Shown here piece after piece: positions 10,694 to 20,403 of a DNA stretch of 64,000 nt (within the stretch, counting starts at the first letter, position 1; every line of letters starts with the position of its first letter). Source of the DNA: Papaver somniferum. Its lineage: Eukaryota; Streptophyta; Magnoliopsida; Ranunculales; Papaveraceae. The notes below the pieces were generated by a model. That model was not told the DNA's origin and did not search any database. It worked only from the letters and a program-made list of their open reading frames with translations. The stretch is from contig NC_039368.1 in the NCBI RefSeq assembly GCF_003573695.1, positions 84,768,374 through 84,832,373 on the forward strand, given 5' to 3'. The position numbers were made by a program, and so were the translations under genes.

Positions 10694-11901
10694 TCATTGA
10701 ATTCGATCTTCTTGCAGTGAAATCTGAATGGAATTTGGGTTCGGAATTTTGATTAGATCATTCACTAATTTCGGTTTACTCTTCTTTTTAATGAGATTGT
10801 TCGTTTCGTCTCATGTTGAATTAAATTTCTAGTAGTGAAATCAATTTTACTGGGAGTTTCATTTGATGTTTTTTTATCAATTGTTCCTTTAACCCAATTG
10901 TGAAGAAAGGAGGATTTATTAGTGGTACTAGATCTGTTTCTCGTATTTAGCTGAATGATGTCCATGGCTGTCTTCCTAGATCAACAAGAAGGTTATTTTT
11001 TACTTTGATCCAGCTTCCCTGCCTGGTATTTACTGAAACGGCAGCTGGCTTCCCATACTGGGTTTTATTGAATGTCACTTTGGATCTGGGGATTTAGTAA
11101 ATAATACTAGATGATGATAACCTTGGTATATTTTTCATTTACCATTGTGTACTGTTCATTTCAAAAAATTACAGGCTTCTTAATCTGTTTTCAAATCATA
11201 GTACGAGCCATTAGTACTTCGTTTGGATCAACTTCCACTGATAGAATGCCTTCTTTTATCACCAAGTCGTAGAGCCATAAACTGCATGACTAAAATTTGT
11301 TGATTTAGGAGTCTTGGAAGTAAAATATTTTTACAGTTAAGTAATGAATATTGCTGGTAATATAAGTTACCGCAGTAATGATTTAAAACGTCTGTTACCA
11401 TGGTTATCGGTTAATTTCTTGCACTTCTGGTAGAATTCCGTATCTGCACACCAGTTTGTCATAAAATCCCACCTCTCAGGTACTCGTCATTCGTCCCTAA
11501 GCAAATGATACACTAACTGAGATCCGACCAGTGGTCAGTGCAGATCTCCCTTGTCAAGTTTTTTTAAGATACAAAACAATTCAGCTGCTTAGCGAGGCCG
11601 CAACTGTAGCGGTGCGCAAAGTTCAGCTTTTTACTTCTAATTGTAATGCTTTGATGCCAAATACTTCAACAGTCGATGATAGGTTGAACAACTAAATGTA
11701 AAAGAAGAATGATATAATCAAACAAAAGAATGAAGCAGGAAACGCTTGACCATAGCATAAAAAAGTTTTACAAGCCAAATGGTGGTAAAATATTTCATAA
11801 GTTCAGAGGAAACAACGAACACTACGCCATTAGGTACAAGAAGAAATAGTGTCAAGCACACTTTGCCTATCTCTCCTTGAATCGGTGCGAATCGGCCTCA
11901 C
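10694..11901. other. Gene-free stretch
   Basis: AT-rich sequence with no supported gene and no repeat shared with the rest of the window. The small minus-strand frame at 10765-10965 has no recognisable motif. Confidence 0.5.
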
Positions 11902-13074
11902 CTAATCACTCATTGACAAACTTTTCTTGAGATACTCGTACCCGTCGAGAGGATCATCTGGATTAAACGGAGACAATTCATGATTTAGGGCATCGGATCT
12001 AGAGCCGCTACCATGTTTGTCCCATGTGTTCTTGAAGAAGCAATCAAATTGAGAGATTACTTCATCTTCCTCGCAGTTAAGTTATTTGACCAACATTTTA
12101 GCTCCATATGCAAAAGCGCTGTGCATCCTAAATAAGTTAACTGAAATGCAAAAACATAAGTTTGCAGTTTGACATGAGTTATTATACCACATGCATTATA
12201 AATTGAGGAATGGAAGTATGAACAATCCTAAAGGAACACGTACGGTAAAACCAAGTTGGAGTTTAGAATGCGAAATTACCTTTACTAACTTTGCGACCAA
12301 GATTGTTACTGTTACAGAATGGATCGATAACATTGAAATCCTTAGAGATAAATGTTTCGGGCCAATTCCTCCTAAGTTGTTTATATTCAGAAAATGAGCT
12401 GAAGAATCAGTGCTGCTTTGTTTGAAAAGATGTAACTCTCCGCTATCGTTTCGAGGAGATTCTGCTGCAGCGGTAGTTGTTATAAAGAAATTGGTATTTC
12501 ATGTTGTCATAAACCGAGAGAAGCAGACATATTGATACACCGGAGGAATAATTGGTCATACATGTCATATCTGGAGGTGCAGAAAGGGCAATAGGACCCG
12601 AGAGGCTAACGCACAAGTTCTCCAAATCAAAATTACTATAGAACTCTAGAAAACAAAAAAAGTGTTCGAGTTTTTGGTATAATGCCTTCCCCTCTTTTAA
12701 GAGATAATTATTATTTTGGTCAATTAAGGAGAATATCCTGTGACCGTAAATAAGGTAGAGTATCTTCGTAGAGTATCTTCTATTAAAAAGGACCTGTAAA
12801 ACAAAGATAGACGAAATGTGGATAAGGCATAGAAGCTGAAATCCAATATTGTGATGAACAAAATGAGATATATGGTGAATTGGATAGTACATACCTCAAG
12901 CGGTCCGGCAAAAGACTCGCTATCGAAGATTTGAAATATGTATAGAATCATTGTCTGGAGCGCATAAGGTGAAATAATTTCGTCCAATATTTGGCTCTCG
13001 TGATAACACCATGCTTTGATCAATATGATGCTGCGCTTGAGAAGATGATTTTGCTTGATTTTTAAACGGTCGGC
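11902..13074 (-). pseudogene. Terminal nucleotidyltransferase-like gene, 3' half, decayed
   Basis: This matches the C-terminal (PAP/OAS1 substrate-binding) half of plant nucleotidyltransferase proteins related to non-canonical poly(A)/poly(U) polymerases, which add 3' nucleotides to RNA. On the minus strand: exon 13074-12895 (KRSIILIKAWCYHESQIL, then a YALQTMILYIFQIF helix), with AG before and GT after; a region from 12793 containing FLEFYSNFDLENLCVSLSGP; exon 12398-12280 (DFNVIDP, NNLGRKVSKG); last exon 12140-11902 (HSAFAYGAK, CFFKNTWDKHG), ending at TAG. An in-frame TAA at 12084-12082 sits in the last exon, and the second exon carries an apparent in-frame insertion with a 13-bp direct repeat. 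The N-terminal catalytic domain was not found upstream. Confidence 0.75.
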
Positions 13075-13729
13075 CTACATAAGAGATTTATTTGCTAACT
13101 ATTAGCCCGGACAATATGTAATAGAATTCCAATTCTTTGAGCCCAAAAAAATTAGAGTAACCTATATTTACCCGCTCAAACATACAGTATGACCCTAAGG
13201 CAGTCCTCATGTTAACAGATATGTAGCATCGCGGAACGAAGCCATAATAAACAGTAAGAGCCCAGAACTAAGAATCGCATTCATCACTAATGAAGTCAAA
13301 CATTATACGGAAGTATTGTGAATGGTTCATCGTAGCAATTCTGGATTATCCAACGAAGAATTAAAAACCATCGCTCAGACCAAGTTTACCGAAGAAAGCG
13401 AGAGAGAGTTTAGGCATTTTGAATGCTATGAACTTTACAGAGAGAATGTCGTTGGATTTGATGTAGTTTGATATTTTTGTTGTGGTTTATTAAAATGTAG
13501 TTTGATGTTATTTGCAAGTTTAATAAATTGTAATAAATTCCACTTAATCTGAAGTGGAAATCTATTTTAAAATATAAAATTTTCATTCATTGATATTACT
13601 GCCAATTCTTTTACAAGATATAAACTTATTAGATAATAATAAAAACTTCAATAAAAATCAAGTACAAGTTTTGGCCTCCTGTTTATCTTCATTTGACGTA
13701 TTTTCCATTCAACACGCTCTTTGACAGTT
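13075..13729. other. Gene-free stretch upstream of the nucleotidyltransferase remnant
   Basis: The missing 5' exons of the minus-strand gene would be expected here, but no frame matches that family. It is AT-rich, with poly(A)-signal-like words near 13500-13560. Confidence 0.4.
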
Positions 13730-13933
13730 TCACCTTTGTGTTTTGAATTTTTTATTATTAACTTTCAAAACTGGAGCTCTTCTTTGCCTTTTAGCGGAAC
13801 ATTTCCTTGGAGCAACTTCAAAAACTTGCACTTCCCTCTTACAATTTTCAATCTTTTTCAAACTCCCACATATCTTAGAAAGAACGGCTTCAAGTTTGGC
13901 ATCGCAAAAAAGTGTGATCGCCTTTTCAGCCAT
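13730..13933 (-). CDS. Small basic protein of unknown function, transposon-associated
   Basis: A 67-codon frame from ATG (13933) with an Arg/Lys-rich C-terminal half (RKCSAKRQRR). Upstream on the minus strand are a 5' leader and a TATA-like CTATAAATT (14009-14017), so the ATG is placed as a real start would be. The promoter layout (TATA, short leader, ATG, GGCGTTT cluster upstream) is shared with the next three fragments. I do not recognise the protein. It may be a first exon or a truncated ORF. Confidence 0.35.
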   Translation of the reverse strand: MAEKAITLFCDAKLEAVLSKICGSLKKIENCKREVQVFEVAPRKCSAKRQRRAPVLKVNNKKFKTQR

Positions 13934-14052
13934 TGAGAAATAGATTTTAGAAGAGAAAATTCAAGAGAAGTGAATTTTGGTGTGAGTGAATTGTTTGAAT
14001 TCGATGGTAATTTATAGAGGTAAAAAGTGAATTTTGAATTTAAAAAAAAAAA

Positions 14053-14165
14053 CGTTGGCGTTTTTGCTACAAACGCCAGTGTCATATGTTAAGACGCCGC
14101 GTCGAAGTTTCGATCGCCGGCGCTTTGCCTATCAACGCTGGCACTTTTCTCGCAGACACCAGAGT
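14053..14165. promoter_or_regulatory. GGCGTTT/AACGCC motif cluster 1
   Basis: GC-rich island in AT-rich DNA with repeated words 'ttggcgttttt', 'aaacgccag', 'gacgccgcg', 'gccggcgct' and 'aacgctggc' in both orientations. It lies upstream of the minus-strand frame at 13933. Confidence 0.5.
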
Positions 14166-14233
14166 TTTCCCCTCGGCCACGCGCTTAGTTATCTAACTCT
14201 CAATGCTTTACCATAGTGGAAAAACCAGTTTGA

Positions 14234-14374
14234 CTAACATTGAAAAAACGTTCTCCCAAAATAACTGTCATGAGAAATAACAACACCAATGATTACCCTA
14301 TGAAAGAAATATGCTTTGCATAGAGTTATATCCTCTTCTTGAGTTAACTTGGGACCACGATTTCTAACAGACAT
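14234..14374 (-). pseudogene. Myb/SANT-like N-terminal fragment, Harbinger ORF1-type
   Basis: A 46-codon frame beginning with RGPKLTQEEDITLCKAYF. The 'LTxEEDxxLCKA' pattern is typical of the Myb/SANT-like proteins encoded by plant PIF/Harbinger transposons (often annotated as glutathione S-transferase T3-like). The reading drifts after about 25 residues and the helix Trp residues are absent, so this is a broken copy. A TATA-like element (14449-14456) and a GAA-rich leader lie upstream on the minus strand. Confidence 0.5.
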
Positions 14375-14473
14375 TTCTTCAAAGGAGGAGAGATGTAGGA
14401 AAAAAGAAGAAGAAGAAGAAGATGTGATTTTGGAGATAGGAGGAATGAAATTTATAGGTTGAGAAAGAAAATT

Positions 14474-14566
14474 TTGACGTTGGAAATGGAAATTTTGCCG
14501 TTGGTGTTCAAAGTAAAATCGCCCGCGAATTTCCTTTGAACGCCCGTTTGAATTACCAACGCCTAT
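14474..14566. promoter_or_regulatory. GGCGTTT/AACGCC motif cluster 2, between divergent genes
   Basis: Contains 'tgacgttgg', 'gccgttggtgttc', 'cgcccgcgaa', 'gaacgcccg' and 'ccaacgcct'. It separates the minus-strand Myb-like fragment (TATA 14449-14456) from the plus-strand zinc-finger fragment (TATA 14574-14581), so it sits where a bidirectional promoter would be. Confidence 0.5.
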
Positions 14567-14636
14567 TTTTTATTATAAATACATCACTAGGTTTTATTCT
14601 AAACTAAACCAACCGATTTATTTCTCATCACCCACC

Positions 14637-15013
14637 ATGTTTTCTAAAGGCAAAGCGAAGCAAATATTATGTGTCGAAGCAAAAGTGGTTTTCCCATTAT
14701 GTTTCATGGATAACCACAGTCTTATGCAATGTCCTTGGATTATTTAAAGTGTCCGCGGGAAGGTTGTTCACGCATCAGAATGGTGATTGAATCACAACCG
14801 GAAAAGCTCAGGTATTTGCAATGTCAAGATCCCAATTGTCCATAGGAACCACATATGCTAGATGATGCTATGAAGATTAAAAAATAAGAAGAAGAAAAGA
14901 TTGCAACACTCTGCAAAAACTTCAAACTTAAAGCCAAATTGAAGAATGAGTTATTACACTGCAAGCATTGTGGATATGGAGATCACGAATACAAACACTG
15001 TCCACATAGCTAA
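14637..15013 (+). pseudogene. GRF-like and CCHC zinc-knuckle protein, broken
   Basis: ATG at 14637, 55 nt after TATAAATA (14574-14581). The N-terminus (FSKGKAKQ, VVFPLCFMDN) and following CPREGCSR, LRYLQCQDPNCP resemble plant GRF-type zinc fingers. The C-terminus has a CCHC knuckle, CKHCGYGDHEYKHC, then a stop at 15011-15013. A stop follows QCPWII, a frame change follows, and further stops interrupt 'NCP' and 'KIKK', so it is not translatable as one protein. Such small zinc-finger proteins commonly accompany plant DNA transposons. Binding of nucleic acid is inferred from the knuckle. Confidence 0.55.
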
Positions 15014-15057
15014 ATCCTCTTGTTGAGTGAATCTAACAAGACGAACTCTGGGAGGCA
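14954..15057 (-). pseudogene. Second Myb/SANT-like N-terminal fragment
   Basis: From ATG at 15057 the frame starts with VRLVRFTQQEDLAMW, parallel to the LTQEEDITLC start at 14374. Family similarity ends at about residue 20, where the frame runs antisense through the C-terminus of the zinc-knuckle fragment. The rest was evidently removed when the two were joined. TATA-like CTATAAATA is at 15123-15131. Confidence 0.45.
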
Positions 15058-15186
15058 TTTTTGTAGATGCTTTGAGAGTGAAGAATGTGTAGAATGTGTG
15101 AATTTGGAGTTGAAATGAGGAGTATTTATAGAATTCAAAAGATTGTAGCCGTTGGATCACAAGAGTTTTCAGCCGTTCAGATGGAG

Positions 15187-15345
15187 CAGTTGGCGTTTTT
15201 GGGTCTGACGCTGGCGTTTATAATAATGACGCGGGCGCTATACCTGTTTACGCGCGTTCAACATTCAGACGCTGGCGTTTTCTTTCCTTACGCCAGCGTT
15301 GGAAGGAATGACGCCCGTCATTCCCACAGACGCGCGCTGGTTGTT
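15187..15345. promoter_or_regulatory. GGCGTTT/AACGCC motif cluster 3
   Basis: The strongest of the three clusters: 'ttggcgttttt', 'gacgctggcgttt' (twice), 'gacgcgggcgc', 'acgcgcgttc', 'acgccagcgttgg', 'gacgcgcgctgg'. It lies upstream of the minus-strand ATG at 15057. It includes a perfect hairpin at 15305-15324 (9-bp arms, CC loop). Confidence 0.55.
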
Positions 15346-15352
15346 CCGACTC

Positions 15353-15387
15353 GATGTTCAAACCAACAATCTGATGGTTTGAACATC
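15353..15387. repeat. 13-bp perfect inverted repeat
   Basis: gatgttcaaacca (15353-15365) and its reverse complement (15375-15387), separated by 9 nt. Just downstream, 'catgtttgttcattccatag' occurs twice (about 15396 and 15439). These may be terminal or subterminal repeats of the transposon supplying 13730-15460, but the matching left end was not found. Confidence 0.6.
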
Positions 15388-15602
15388 CATTTTTCATGTT
15401 TGTTCATTCCATAGTGGAAGCAAAATGAACAAACTCCATGTTTGTTCATTCCATAGGAATTGCTCTAAGGAGGCACCGTAAAATTGAAATCACTAGATGC
15501 CCCAACTGGGTAGCGGCGATATTTCCATTTGCACCAGGAGCAATTGATAAATGCATTTGTCTCAATACCGTTAGTAAATGCATCGGCAACGGGACGTTAA
15601 TA

Positions 15603-15706
15603 CTACCTCCGTTTCTGGAAAAGTTTTACTTTCACCTTTTCATTTTAGCCTAAAATTAGGCCAAATTGAAAAAGTTAAAGTAACACTTTTCCAGAAACAG
15701 AGGGAG
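15603..15706. mobile_element. Stowaway-type MITE
   Basis: A 104-bp element with near-complete foldback structure: left end CTACCTCCGTTTCTGG, right end reverse complement CTCCCTCTGTTTCTGG, flanked by TA on both sides (15601-15602, 15707-15708). The 'CTCCCTCCGT' type terminus and TA target duplication are the hallmarks of Stowaway (Tc1/Mariner-derived) elements. No coding capacity. Confidence 0.9.
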
Positions 15707-15708
15707 TA

Positions 15709-18062
15709 TTATTCATTTTTGGATGAACGTTAATATCATTTCCAAGCAGACGCGGGTAAATATTGCGACATACGCCTTTATAAAGCCCATTTCGCTCCAG
15801 ACGCTCTCTATAACAACGTTTATGCTTAACGTTTAAACTTCTGTTTCATTCGAACAGATTTATAACGAACGTTCCATCCCACACGGTTTTAATATTAACA
15901 TTTGGATAAAACATCCCCTCCACCACTGCGCCTCAAACCTAAAATCCAAGTATAACTCAGCTATTTGGCAAACTCATGACTGCAGACTGTTCTTAAGAGG
16001 TAATTTCGGCCGACAGATAACAATGAGTTTCATCCTGAACTATTGGTGTTGTGGGTGAACATCCATATGCAAAGTCATTTGGTGATAGCAAGAACCTTAC
16101 CATCTCCGTGCCTGGCCCAAATGCAATTAATAATTTTTGTGGAGCCATTGAATATATAGTTGTTGTTGTCTCTAGAGATTTTAATAATCTTCTTCTTCGT
16201 AACTCGATCAAACTCTTGGTTTGATCCAAATTACTTTACAAAATTTATGTTTCAGTGGTGAATAAAGAACTACCTCTGTACGAGGACGGTTGTGGGAAAC
16301 TGACAGAAAACTTGAGAAGATAAAAGGAAAATGATGTCCTCTTTTGCTGGTCCCTGAAGAAACATAATACATAGAAAATAAGAGTGATAAAAAAATCCGA
16401 GGAGTAACACACCAATGGAGGAAACTGAAGGTAACTCATCTACAAGGTTTCCAAATGTTTATCATAGGAAGTGTCACACCTGCAAATGTCCCTGACAATT
16501 TTTTGCGCAACTGTAACCCGACAATACAGTGGTTCAGTGATCTCTTATCACTCACTCGTATTTCAGCCTTATAAGTTTGCACCTATGCACACATCCAACT
16601 CTACCTTGAGTATGCAACAGAAGACTTACTTAGATTTTCTCTTCATTAACTATGTAGCCCATACTACAAAGGGGTTAATGCCATGATTATGCTTCACATA
16701 AATTAGGGAGTATTATCAAATCAACATAATGCCAATACTAAAACGTATAATCCAACAAACTCACTTTTATTAGCTTAAGGGGAAGATACAAAACTCGTCC
16801 AACCAATGGACTTACAAGCTTATTCTCTAATAAGCCTAACACAGAATTTACTCTTTACTGCAGTGTGGTTCCTCAACACTTGAACGATTGAACAACTCTC
16901 ATCTGCAAGGGTTCTCTGGTTATTTATAATTCCAAGAACCATAGCCAATCAGTATACAACACAGTTGCACGCCCTATGAACAACCATCTGTCCACAAACA
17001 GTTCCCTAACCGCAACAATTTACTTTTTAACTGCTAACTTTAGTGATGGCGTCTAGAATAGCGCCACACTTGTATCAAATGGTTAGGATATGCCAAAGTC
17101 GATTATAAAGCCACTTAATAACCGTCTCTAACTTGATCTTTCACGTTGGCATATGTGTGATGAACACACTCTCGTAACTGACAGCTTGAACTCAAATCCG
17201 ACAATCATTATGTTGTACTGAACTTTGGCCCGTGCCAATGTTCGACAATGATTGTGCTTTGCTCACTCTTGTCCTACGCCAAATATCCGGCAATGATTGC
17301 GCTTCATTCAACTTGTATTTCTGGAAAGTATCTATCAATAGTTGCGCTTTATTCATTCGGATCATATTCTCAGCTTATTTAGATGCCAACACCCAAATTT
17401 CATGCCAACTGAGTCTTGACTTGCTTAGTTCAACTTCGTGCTTCATATGCATCACTTGCATCCTTATTGGAGAGCAATAATTATCAATGGCGTATTTTAA
17501 CGCCATTGTTGCATATGCATTATCCAAGCCTTGGTAAATTCTTGGAACGATGCCAAAGTCATCTCATGACTATGCATTTCATCCTTTACTCTTTCCTTGA
17601 GCTGGGCTAACTCTAAATAAGGATATGCAACACTATCGCGTCGTATTGCATTTTCTATGTAGCCTTTCTTGTCTCAGCCATGTTGGCGCTACATCGTTGG
17701 ACTGTGCAGCTCCATCTGCCAGGATACAACTTCAGTATTGCGCAACTGTTGTGCTTAACTATTGGGACATGTCATAGGAAACATGGTGAAGGAGCTTCTT
17801 AGTTGACCTTCAGATAAGAGTAAGGCTGCAACTGTATCATATAGCGTGAAAAGTAGTGATGTTTCCAATTTCGATAATAAAGATGCTGCTGCTCACGCCA
17901 ATGGGATGAGTCTAGATGATGTAGATTCATACCCAGCAGTGTGAATGAGCAAATTGATCTCCTATCGACATGCTTATTAATTTGAAGATTTTTAAAATAC
18001 TAGAGACAGAATTCCGCAACTTTAACTTAGTGACGAGGCTAGTCATACATGGGATTTGTAAT
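15709..18062. other. Gene-free stretch, unclassified
   Basis: No gene or named repeat recognised. At 17200-17330 a word like 'cgacaatgattgtgctt' recurs in degenerate form about four times, and 'atggcg...cgccat' inverted pairs occur near 17040 and 17488. A possible exon-like frame near 17825-17943 (KAATVSYSVKSSDVSNF) has no known match. The minus-strand frame 15993-16229 shows no family motif. Confidence 0.35.
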
Positions 18063-18616
18063 GCAAATTAGATGATATGCTCAGGGCCTATGCTCAGATA
18101 AAGAGTATTAAATTGTTTCAAATTCTTAAGACTGACTCATTTTGCCGACTCACTGGGACATTTGACTCGGTCAGATAGGTTTAACTCAGTAAGTTGTATG
18201 ACTGGTACCATTGCTCTTGATTTGGGTTGATCAAGAAATAGGTCTTGATTTGGGTTGATCAAGAAACAAACACTAAGACTAGACCGAGTAGGGATCATCT
18301 GTGAAATTAGTTGTCTGACTGGTACCATTGCGCTTAGTCTGGCTAGTTATGGATGTCGTTCATTCTTATGGAGGAATGTTGGAGGTATATAATTGTGATG
18401 AAATGTTTTTAATGTCACCACATCTAAGGAGTACCTCACACCTAAGGTGTACTTCTAAAAAATAAAAAATAAATCTTCATTAGATGTCTCAGTTATCCAC
18501 GCAAAGCACACCCCTTTTAAAACGGAATTGATATTCCCTCACCATTCAACACTCCACCCACCACTCAGTTGACGTGTCACCATAAAATAATGAAAACGTG
18601 GGAGAGCGAGGGTGCT
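18063..18616 (+). repeat. MULE-1 left terminal inverted repeat
   Basis: The reverse complement matches 41550-41968 through several long blocks: 'gatgatatgctcaggg' (18070), 'gactcattttgccgactcac' (18132), 'cacctaaggtgtacttct' (18439) and 'gacgtgtcaccataaaat' (18570). The left copy is longer because it has an extra segment of about 110 bp (18225-18340) with a repeated 'cttgatttgggttgatcaag' and two 'gactggtaccattg' words. Confidence 0.85.
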
Positions 18617-19113
18617 GATTAAAAACACTGCTGCAACTTCAATCAATATAATATAAAAATTAAACTTTATCTCTCTCTATCTTTTCTAATGAAAATGCGG
18701 GAAAAAATCGATTTTTGAATTTTGAAAAACAGAGTTAAAATGAAATTCACAGGAACCTTGTGGGCACATCTTGACCAAAACACTATTGGTTGTTTAAAAG
18801 GTTGAGAAATTAGTATTGAGACTGTAAAAAAAATGTAACTAGCGAAGTAGAAGAATAATCCTCCAATGTAAAGGGCATGGTTAGTGAAACCTATCTAAAG
18901 CCCGTAATTTTTCTTTTTGTTTGAAAATTAAATTAATTTGGTTTTGGGGATTTTTGTGCTCAATATTTAGTATCATAGAACAATGTTATTTCCTACTAAC
19001 TATATGAAACAAATCTTTCTTACTAGTTGTTTGATAAAAGTTCTCAGTGACTAAAAGTATTTTTTCTTAAGTTATATATAGTATTTGATCAAGAATTGTC
19101 TTTGTTGTTTCAG

Positions 19114-20403
19114 GAGGCGACTGTTGAAAACTTAAATTGCTTTGATATTAGTGGAATCAAACCTAATATAAAACCTGCTCTTGGTATGGGGTTTCAGTCT
19201 ATAAATGATGCATGGGAGTTTTACAAGACATTTGGGAAAGCGACGGTGTTTGCTATAGTGAAAAGCACATCTGTGAAGAATGCTGCCGTGCATGTAAGAA
19301 GATGCACGATTACTTGTGCTCGAGCAGGTAAGTGTAATTCCGTCTTTGAAAAATCTATTAAGGCCTCAAGCAACAATAAAATGTTGATGTCCAGCCAAGA
19401 TAGTGTTACATTTAGATTTCCTAGTTGGTTATGTAATCAACCAACTCAATTTGGAACATAATCATGAACAAAAGCCGGAAAATGCTAGATATTTTCGTTG
19501 TAATCGCTTCATTAATTCCTGGTTAAAGAATCAACTTAATCTTCTTGATCAATCTAGTATGAGGTTGTGTAAAGGTTATGATGTTTGTGTAAATCAAGCC
19601 GTGGTCATGAGAATATGACGTGTTCTCAAAAGGATTGTAGAAATCTTGATAAGTTGCGAAATTCACGGCTTGGAGAAGTAGATGCAGTTGTCATTCTAAA
19701 GTATTATGCAAAGATAGGTTCACAAGGTTCTGGATTTTATTCAAGTGTTTATGTGGATGACACTGGTCATTTAAGAAGTGTGTTTTGGGCAGATGGTAGG
19801 TCGAGAGAAGAATATAAAGAGTTTGGTGAGGTTATTTTTTTGACACCACATACTTGGTTAACCGGTATGATATGCCGTTTGCTCCGCTTGTTGGGGTAAA
19901 TCACCATGGAATCAATATTATTTGGATGTGGGTTGGTAAAACTAAAAATACAGATTGTTTTGTATGGTTGTTTAGGAAGAAGCTTGATTGTATGCCTGGA
20001 TGCGCTCCTCCTGCAATAATTACTGACCAAGCCCAGGTTATGCAAAACACCATTGAAATAGTCTTCCCAAATAGTGGACATAGGTGGTGAATATGGCATG
20101 TGATGAAAAAAATTTCGGAGAAGTTTAAAAGTCATAGAAAGTATTTGTGCATTACATATACAATGAAAAAGGTTGTCTATAATTCTCAATATCCATCAGA
20201 ATTTGAAACAAAATGGATGGAGATGTTACAGAAGTATGAATTTTCAGACAATGAATGGATTAGAGGACTATATAAAGAAAGGCATCATTGGATACCTTGT
20301 TATCTAAATGACTGCTTTTGGGCTAGATGCAATCTACACAAAGAAGCGAAAGTATGAACTCATTTTTTGATGGATACCTTGGTCTGAAGAAAAACTTTGA
20401 AAC
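19114..20403 (+). pseudogene. FAR1/MULE-like transposase, 5' part (broken)
   Basis: Follows a clear intron acceptor (tttgttgtttcag at 19113). Segments in family order: FAR1 DNA-binding domain (MGFQSINDAWEFYKTFGKA, then LEHNHEQKP), SQKDCRNLDKLR, then the MULE transposase core with DTTY at 19842 after a frame change in a T-run, VGVNHHG, AIITDQ (Asp at 20025-20027), WIPCYLNDCFWA and STQRSESMNSFFDG (Glu at 20348-20350). These are the positions of the expected D-D-E triad, all still present. At least four frame changes and a stop after 'GHRW' (near 20087) make it non-functional. The reading is cut at 20403 by the copia LTR and resumes at 38380. Confidence 0.88.

Noticed and set aside
14053..15345. 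CRISPR-like or regulatory RNA array
   Set aside because: The GGCGTTT words are irregularly spaced, occur in both orientations and lie next to TATA boxes of transposon gene fragments.
15993..16229. 78-codon minus-strand frame as a gene
   Set aside because: No recognisable domain, no paralog in the window and no promoter or splice evidence.
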